This document shows, one piece after another, positions 56,880 to 64,000 of a DNA stretch of 64,000 bases. Numbering within the stretch: position 1 is the first letter of the stretch; each line of letters opens with the position of its first letter. Below the pieces are notes generated by a model. It made no database searches. It was not told the origin of the DNA and saw only the letters and a program-made list of their open reading frames with translations. Made by a program: the position numbers and the translations under genes. Source of the stretch: Circinella umbellata (taxonomy: Eukaryota > Mucoromycota > Mucoromycetes > Mucorales > Lichtheimiaceae); the NCBI GenBank assembly GCA_025093555.1, contig JAIWNF010000057.1:62001-126000 (forward strand), given 5' to 3'.

Positions 56880-56965
56880 GATATTGTTCTTGATCTGTCA
56901 AGCTAACCTTTGATCCAGTAGGTCTTGCTTAGAGGAAGGGATGGTCATTACTATTCTGCCACCTC
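56880..56965 (-). other. tRNA-like module and hairpin, right arm
   Basis: Counterpart of 46,614-46,740. The A-box-like TGGCAGAATAG and B-box-like GGATCAAAGGT are more eroded than on the left, mostly by G-to-A changes. The hairpin (AATTTACTGTTTACAGT core, about 56,848-56,880) is intact. Confidence 0.4.
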
Positions 56966-57289
56966 TAATTTAAATCAATCATAATAATTGACAACATTTA
57001 TATAATTAAAAAAATTAATTATTCCAAAAAATAAAAAAAAATTATAATATAATTATATATGTTTTATTTAATAAAATGTTATACATTTTATGACCATAGA
57101 TTGATTCCCAACCATGAACGAACATTTTTTTCCATGTATATTGTTCCTATCTTTAGCCACTTTGAAAACTAATATCAAGATATTCATTTTGAATGGTAAG
57201 TTATCTAATTAGATGAATGAGAATGATGAATCACGGATTGATACCCTTTCTTTTTTTCTTACAATTATTATTAGATTAGGTGCAAAGTT

Positions 57290-57965
57290 TTGATGAAAAG
57301 CCATAAAGCCATGCAGTCAACATCATCAAGTAATGCAGACGGCATTGGTTACGCTACAAATACTGGTATTATGGATGATGAACGAGTAATTTTCAAAGCA
57401 TCATCAGAACCAAGATGGGAGGATGTGCAACATACATATGGCAATACCCTTAAGAATATAGAAACATTAACCTCGATCATCTTTCTCAAAGCTTACAAAT
57501 TCTTGAATGCACGCTTCTCAACTCTTACTCATTACAAATCAATATGTATTCATTCAATCAAACGAACTTTGACGTTATCTGTAATGAGCATCACCGATGA
57601 TAAAAAATTTGTTTTTGAAGAATAAAAAAGCGCTTTGTCCCTGTTGGATATCAAGAACGCTATTATTGGTATGAGATTTTGAAATTTGTCGCACGTTTAC
57701 AGGTTAGTATTGGGTTATGAATAAGTATGATCGGTATAGCAAATGGCTAATGATGGATCGTTTTATAGGAATTGCTTGAAGAGCAAGACGAGTTGATAAT
57801 GATTTGCGCTCTGAGCATTCGGACCCCACAATTGAAGAAGAGGAAACGATCAAGCATATATTTGAAACTGAAAATATACCAAACAGCTTTTGTATACCTC
57901 AAAGCGACGTCTTTAAAGATACTCTTGATGACGGAACCGACAGTGCCTCCTCTGATTCTGCCTGA
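57290..57965 (+). pseudogene. Spliced unknown gene of the arm, right copy (gene 2)
   Basis: Same exons as 45,565-46,237: KSHKAMQSTSSSNADGIGY, SEPRWEDVQHTYGNTLKNIE, a TAA at 57,623 where the left copy has CAA, the VPVGYQERYYWYEILKFVAR segment in a shifted frame, and an acidic last exon SEHSDPTIEEEETIKHIF ending in SSDSA and TGA at 57,965. Both copies keep the acidic frame open, which supports it as real coding sequence. No function is recognised. Confidence 0.5.
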
Positions 57966-58288
57966 TATCCAACTTTGTATCAACTCTTGTTTAGTATATT
58001 TTGTACATGCTAAACAGTGTCTAAAATTAATAAAACTTTGATATATTTTTTAAGCAAGATTGGGTCATCAAATATTTAGTGTATTTTTTTTTCTTCTTTA
58101 AAAAAAGGAAAGGAAAAATCTGCTTTGTATAAATAACCATCAAAACACACTTACTTCCACCGTCCTTTCTCATTCCATTACTATGATACTTCGAAGCGCA
58201 TTTTATTATAAAATGTGGATAGAGAGTATATCCAGATTTCCATAAGGAAAATAAACAATAAGGATAAATTCAAGCTATTTTAATATGT

Positions 58289-58508
58289 ATGATTCCTGTG
58301 TATCAATCTATCCCAATAGTAAAAAAGTGCCACGTTGTAGAAAGCACTTATGGCTACTATATATCAATAAGGCACTAAATAATAGTTTATACATGTACCA
58401 AACAAAACGCGTATACACAATTACCAACAACATTATAATAATAACGATAATCAAAACATCGCTACATCATTCACCTATCCTTACTGGCATAATCAATATT
58501 CGTACTGA
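58289..58508 (+). CDS. Possible two-exon 50-residue gene, right copy
   Basis: Exon 1 58,289-58,318 (MIPVYQSIPI), intron 58,319-58,385 with GTAAAA donor, a CACTAAAT branch-like site and AATAATAG acceptor, exon 2 58,386-58,508 ending YPYWHNQYSY and TGA. The left-arm copy is identical. No homologue is recognised; it could also be the 3' end of a larger gene. Confidence 0.35.
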
Positions 58509-59366
58509 TAAATATTATTTCAATTACATATTTCTTATGTACAAAGACTCAAAAGATGAATCAAAATTTCACTAAACCCAAAAATCTTTACTTCTCTCCA
58601 GAAAAAAAAAATACTTTGTTAACGTGGCAATATCATTTGTGCATGTATATAGTAGCAAATTCCAGCAAACTCCTTTTGTATCATATAATAAATCTTTTGT
58701 ATACAATTTATCATCTCCAACAGCATACTGCGATTGTAGCCACACACAGATGGTCATTTAGCTGACCGTTATATGCCTTTGCAATATAGTTAACCAGATC
58801 TTTATTTTTTCATTTGGTGGGTGGAGCTAGTGCTCTTATTTCTTCCCTTCTGTCCCTCATATTTATCATATTTTGATATGTTTTTTTAGATAAATCATAA
58901 AGCTATAATGTATGCCAAAAAAAATTATTTTAAAGAAGAGGCTAAATTTACAGTTCTCAACCGCCATACGACATTTGTAATTCTGCCAACATCTGAAATT
59001 ACACCACCATTGTAAATTTTACTTCATGCCAATTGCAAAAATCACATCGCGAATCAAAAGACCTTCTAGCGCCAAAATAAAAAAATATCCCCCGCCAATC
59101 ATTAGAAAAAATTCTATAACACCTATTTATGGGGGATTTTGAAAGGTCTTTCTGCTATTCATTACTTTTACTAAATATAGCAGAAAGTCGAGTTCAATCA
59201 AAAGCTAACAAAGAAAAAAACAAAAGTCCTTTCTTTTTAACACTTTTTACAAACCACCCCTTAGTGAGTAATAAGTTGTACATCAGGCTACACGTAGTAC
59301 TGTTTAATGACAAAATCAGTAACGACTGTATTACTCTCCCTTGAGGAAATCGAAGTGCTATATAGC

Positions 59367-59925
59367 ATGTTTGATAAAAAACGCAAATCTCTCATCTGCC
59401 CAGGTAAGAAAACACCATGCAAACAAAAAGGTACCATTCGTGTCCATGGGAAAAATAATGGTCAAACACCTTACTAACCCCAGTTCCGTTGTACTCAATG
59501 CAAATCGATCGTCAACGCACATAGAATGCAACACCACCATCACAAGAAAATACGAATCCTGATAACAACACAGAAATGGACTTCTTGGACGACCTTACTT
59601 CCTTCGATTCTCAACCCGATCAGCTCAACTACATCATGAATGAACTACAAAGCCAAAAGCAGCAAATCGAAAAACATACTTCCCAATTCATCGAGCTAAA
59701 TAAACTTAGGGAAGAATTGGAATCAGCTCATAACAAAATAGCTGAACTCGAAAAAACCAATAAAGAGCTTCGGCACTAACTTACTACTAAAGAAACATCA
59801 AACAAAAATAACAGCGCAATGGATGAAAACGATTTCCCCCCTCTTACAACAAATATCAAAATATGGACTAATGATGGTACAGCTATTCATATCACCCTAA
59901 ACACTGTAACCACTACTTTCCAATA
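59367..59925 (+). pseudogene. Zinc-ribbon/coiled-coil ORF1-like retroelement remnant
   Basis: An ATG at 59,367 opens MFDKKRKSLICPGKKTPCKQ, then KGTIRVHGKNNGQTPY, a TAA, and PQFRCTQCKSIVNAHR. That is a C-X5-C ... C-X2-C ribbon. After a frame change near 59,520 come PPSQENTNPDNNTEMDFLDD, a coiled coil (YIMNELQSQKQQIEKHTSQF, ELESAHNKIAELEKTNKEL), a stop and MDENDFPPLT. A nucleic-acid-binding ribbon plus coiled coil suits ORF1 of a non-LTR element, but no RT follows, so this is a guess on architecture. It sits directly outside the right arm. Confidence 0.45.
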
Positions 59926-59929
59926 GATA

Positions 59930-62900
59930 TGACCCTTTTTCTTCTTTATACCATTCCCTCTTCCCTTGACCTTTTCCTTGAGTCAATAGCAGGGGTTTTT
60001 CTCTACTCTATGCTTTTTAGTAATCTGTCTCAAACAAATTTGTCAGACCTGACGCTGTGTTCACTGGAGACGTTAAATAAAACAAATAATTTTCATCATA
60101 ACACCTATTTACTAAGATTGTCCTGTCACCGCCATATGTAATACAAAATGTACGATTCATGATCTGTGTTTCCTTCCTCTCTCGCTTTCCCGCTTCTCTT
60201 TATTTCGCTCTTCTGGCTCATAATGTATAAATAACAGTTTGTGTACTGTTATATACTCACTTGTTACGCATAAGATTTAGAATGAAAGAAAAGGGGAAAA
60301 TAATTTCCCAGTAAACAATTAGAATCCTCACTCTGCAAAAGGCATTTAATAATAATAAACCTTTCTGTTCTTTTTTCTTCTTGTGTATGTTGATAAAGGG
60401 GGGGGATCGAATATTCTATGTGTGACCTAAATATGGGATAGGATAAGGATATTTGTCTAACTTCTCTCTCCCACAATCGGCCGTTCTCATGTAGCAGAAT
60501 ATCTACCAATTTTCCTCGATGCTGATGTGTAATATTTTCGAATAGATAACCAGTTGACCTATTAGTCTGATTTTATGTGTATTATGATATTTGTACAGGA
60601 GCCTGGAAACTGCTCGTTATACTTATAAAAGAACGAAGCTACATATTACGTAGCTTTGCTGGTGGCATAATACTTGAATTACAGAAGACCATGTAGGATG
60701 ATAATGCCATCACTGGTCTCTTCTCTGTCGAAACCAAATATCATCCAAATGTTCTTTTTTTGGTGAATACATATGATATTATATTTTTACTGCAAAAAAA
60801 AAAAGTAAATTACATATCTTATAGCAATCGATTCCTAAATCGGATATTAGTTTGATACTGATTCATTTCGGACACCAGTTGTTTCTTTAAAAAAAATAGT
60901 ACTTTATATTCAGAGCGAGTTGATTGTCGCTAGCATCATTATATTCCGCTCTAGTGCATTTTAATATTATCCTTTGTTGATAAACATAAATGTAAATTGT
61001 TATCGACTCTTTATTATCAGTAAAAAAAATAATAATGGTTACATATAATACTTAGATTTGAAAATTAAAATATCATTACTACGCTATCTACATGATGAAT
61101 ATATTAATAGCTGTATATATAATTGACGTTTCTTTTTTTTGGAGCCAAGTTGGGAATTACTGATTGCACAATCAATGTTACTTGTAGCTTCATATCAAAT
61201 GAATCAACTGGATATACTGCATAAATACATTTAAATTTTCAGGATCCGTGTCAAATGCATAAAATAACGATTCATAAGATCCAGAACCATGGTTTTTTTA
61301 TTTTATTTTTACATTGTTCCGAACATAATAAAAGACTTTGGGGGGGGGGGGTCACTGCTGTATATTAATATTTTTACTATTATTTCCTCGCCCATACTAA
61401 GAAAGTTCCTTTTTCTTATCTTTGAAATGTTTTTTCTAATTACTATTCAATCAAACACTAGTAATGAATAGTAACAGTGATACTGGGTTTTATATATAGT
61501 ATTATTGAATATGAACCTATAGTCCTAATATTTATATGTTCTGTTATATAACCTCTTCAACTTGGTGTGGTAAAAGTAACTTTGTTTACTAGAAAATAAA
61601 TAAAAAAGAGTTTCCAGAAGTTTGGATCACCACAGGCCACATTCTTGCTTGTCATGCACAATAAAATGTATCTATTTTGGTGTCGGCATTGATCCAATTG
61701 CAGGAGTTCCCAATACTATGAATTTTTCCTTTTCCGAACAAACATCTTCCTATTATATTGTTTAACAGAAAAGTAAATATACAATCATAACAAGGCCTAT
61801 ATATACACCATAATCACATGGTCGTTATCGCGGCAAAAAAAAAAAATGTGTATCAAAGTTCGATAACGAAACCCCAAAAAGAAAATTATACAAGGGAACC
61901 GGGATGGGGAACTTTGTGATTGTTAACTGTTGATAATAATGAGATGGATGCAGGTATGATATAGAAACAAAGGCATAGTGTTGTATTAGTTCATCATTTT
62001 GGTGAATATTGATGCTCGTTTATGATACCACTTGCTTCTCTAAATTCAAATAGCCCAGTTTGAACGAAATGTTTGTAACGACACAAGAACTTTAAACTTC
62101 CATGAAATGTGCAAGTGCTTATTACCGAAAATAATTATCGAAGTCTAAAGTTTTCTTAAATAATGATAATGGCCTTATATTTTTTTTAACGTGTCTAATG
62201 ATTGGTATATACCTATACGTAGATGAGTTAACGGGTTATATAGTGAGTAAACAGCTATATAATACGATAGTGGATAATTGCTAAAACAAAACGAAATACT
62301 GCTACGTATTCTTGTGAATACTCTTGTTCATGCAACACACTTTTTTTTAACAAAGGGAATATTTTGATTACTATCGTAAAATAGAGTTTGATAATAATAT
62401 CAGAGCCTCAACACAACAATTTTAAGCAAACTCATTGTTTAACGCTCCACTAAGCTCTTCATAATTCACAGTTGGATTGGGATCCATGGATATTTGTTTG
62501 GTGGATCTTGCTAATTCATTGTATATGAATATGGCTTTGCGTAAATGGAATTCTGTTTTATTGAACAATTGTTTCGGATCAATACTTATATATAACCCAA
62601 AGTAATAAAGCTACTTTTAAATCTTTAAACTCGTATCGTGCATAATTGCATACAATGTTATACATTAGAAGACATGAAATTGTTTTTACCTAGCCGCTGG
62701 AGCAGTAAACTTTTAAGCTAAGCTTTTATATCTTTGTCAATAATTTCAAGAAACATTATTAGTACTCATTCTCCAAAAAATGTTCTGAAATAGATACTTC
62801 ATTTCGTTCAATATCTTCTTTTTAGTCTTCTTATGATCTCTCTATTTGCTTTTTTTTAATTGACTATTTATAAGTTGTCCACCTTCTTTTTATTTGCTCT

Positions 62901-63994
62901 GCTATTTAATGTCTCCCAATTTGTAAAAGTCACCAAAGCAAAGTAAATATAATGACGGGTCTAAGATCTACATCCGGCTTTTGTCATGCTGTTGATAGTA
63001 ATCACGGAAGATCGCAAGGATCAGTCCTGTTTCGCTATTAGACACTGAAGAATGAAGCCATTACGTAACGAATGGCGCGCAAAGCTAACCAAATAGTATC
63101 ACGTTGAAATACATTCAGTATCACTATAAATCCGATTATATTCTTTGCACATAGAATAGATATATTTATTATGGAAGATTAGCTACCTTCCAATCTAGAT
63201 TATACATAGACATAAATATATCATTGTGAAATTTTATAGTAAAAATATTTCCAGAGCAAGTACAGTAAGTGGTAGTCATCTATCAATCTTCTTGTATTGC
63301 TCATTATAAGATTTAGACTGAGTGAGTTTTTGAATGTGTTTAATGATATGGACACGACTGATAGCACCGCTATATCCATATGAACCAAAAAAAAAAAATT
63401 ACGATAGTGTATATGTGTATACGTATTATGAGTTTGGTTAATATATTTTGTCTACTATAGGTGACAAGCAATAAAATATATATTCCCATGACGCACAACG
63501 TGCCCCAGCGTATATGCTGCTCATTTCTGTTTTTGCTTCACTTTTTGACGTATACGTAAATACTACTCTCGAGCATTATACATATACTTTACGTTTATCT
63601 GTGAAATTATGAACTAAATAAAATATATAAATAAATAATTTGGCATTATACTATTTTTTTTTGCAATTTACTGTAATTATATAACGTACGATTTATATAC
63701 TGCATTATATTAAACTTTTCAAGAAGAAAAATTTCACAGGTCAAATCAAGTATATTTGTTACAAAAAAGGAAGCACCCCTTATTGTTATGAAAAAATTCA
63801 CATGTCAAAAAGAAAGCACCAAATTATTCTATAATAACCACGTGGGGTGAGAGAGATAATATTAATTTAGTATCAAATTTATATTGTTGGGTACAACAAA
63901 AATTATTAGACTACAGACAATAACAATTTTTATATTTTACAACTCCCTTCCTTTTCTCCTTTCCTTTTATTTTTTATACTCCAATACAACAAAA
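59930..63994. other. Gene-poor AT-rich DNA to window end
   Basis: No frame of coding character or RNA gene. Notable small parts are a 7-bp-stem hairpin near 60,636-60,655 (AAGCTAC...GTAGCTT), G runs at 60,399 and 61,340, and two TTCACAxGTCAAA repeats near 63,734 and 63,797. Confidence 0.5.
63734..63850 (+). promoter_or_regulatory. Repeated TTCACAxGTCAAA motifs and CACGTG before a gene start
   Basis: TTCACAGGTCAAAT and TTCACATGTCAAAA each run into GGAAGCACC or GAAAGCACC, about 60 bp apart, and a CACGTGG follows near 63,840. They lie 150-260 bp before the ATG at 63,995. Regulatory use is inferred from repetition and position. Confidence 0.3.
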
Positions 63995-64000
63995 ATGCCT
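63995..64000 (+). CDS. Probable gene start cut by window end
   Basis: ATGCCT after a C/T-rich leader and CAACAAAA, a typical fungal start context. Only two codons are visible, so nothing can be said of the product. Confidence 0.35.

Larger units (their letters stand above)
56462..59115. repeat. Right arm of long inverted repeat
   Basis: Reverse complement of 44,410-47,120. It starts abruptly about 25 bp after the DIRS-B end, in the middle of an exon that continues in the left arm, so it looks truncated by or at the element junction. The outer end is CCGCCAATCATTAG near 59,104. Confidence 0.9.

Noticed and set aside
1..64000. CRISPR arrays, rRNA genes, bacterial operons or spliceosomal snRNAs
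   Set aside because: No regularly spaced direct repeats, no rRNA cores and no U1, U2, U4, U5 or U6 signature were found on reading both strands.

Overview
The window looks like nuclear DNA of an early-diverging filamentous fungus, most likely Mucoromycota (Mucorales-like). It is very AT-rich, has short GT-AG introns (roughly 45-180 nt in most genes), one clear TACTAAC-type branch point, proteins rich in Gln/Asn/Ser/His, and DIRS-type and LINE-type retroelements. The taxonomic placement is inference from these traits. No rRNA, intact tRNA, CRISPR array or bacterial-style operon is visible. All host genes use normal stop codons.

Host-gene half (about 1-44,400), left to right: a basic, coiled-coil-forming unknown protein (2,103-2,894, minus); a CKS1-type cyclin-dependent-kinase subunit with a Gln-rich N-terminal extension and a 19-nt micro-exon (5,372-6,625, minus); a seven-transmembrane GPCR-like protein in six exons (13,123-14,840, minus); a large conserved fungal protein with an N-terminal helical, possibly histone-fold-like, part (15,813-19,441 and beyond, minus); a protein with the AreA GATA-like N-terminal domain (21,028-22,679, minus); a decayed LINE (about 26,330-28,550, minus); an ankyrin-repeat protein resembling ANKRD54 (29,165-30,664, plus); a single-pass membrane protein with three 27-residue repeats (31,976-33,666, plus); a 1,019-residue tail-anchored protein with two START lipid-binding domains (34,045-37,767, minus); and a MYND zinc-finger protein (42,320-43,408, plus). 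Exon joins were worked out by hand from splice sites and reading phase. For all but the large conserved protein and the first gene they close in frame from ATG to stop.

Mobile half (about 44,400-59,930): two long inverted arms (about 44,410-47,120 and 56,462-59,115) carry matching copies of several small spliced gene remnants plus a tRNA-like/hairpin module. Between them sit two tyrosine-recombinase (DIRS-type) retrotransposons, head to head at their 5' ends. DIRS-A (48,007-52,327, minus) has terminal inverted repeats and the diagnostic internal complementary region. DIRS-B (about 52,350-56,435, plus) has a 27-bp perfect terminal inverted repeat and long frames broken almost only by stop codons that single C-to-T or G-to-A changes can explain. 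A 58-bp perfect palindrome lies at the outer end of DIRS-A. A zinc-ribbon/coiled-coil ORF1-like remnant follows at 59,367-59,925. From 59,930 the DNA is AT-rich and gene-poor until an ATG at 63,995 that probably opens a gene cut by the window end.

The features most worth checking are the CKS1 variant, the nonsense-only decay of DIRS-B, the nearly identical small-gene block in both arms, and a short hairpin-bearing element found at 9,227-9,306 and, inverted, at 26,012-26,083.
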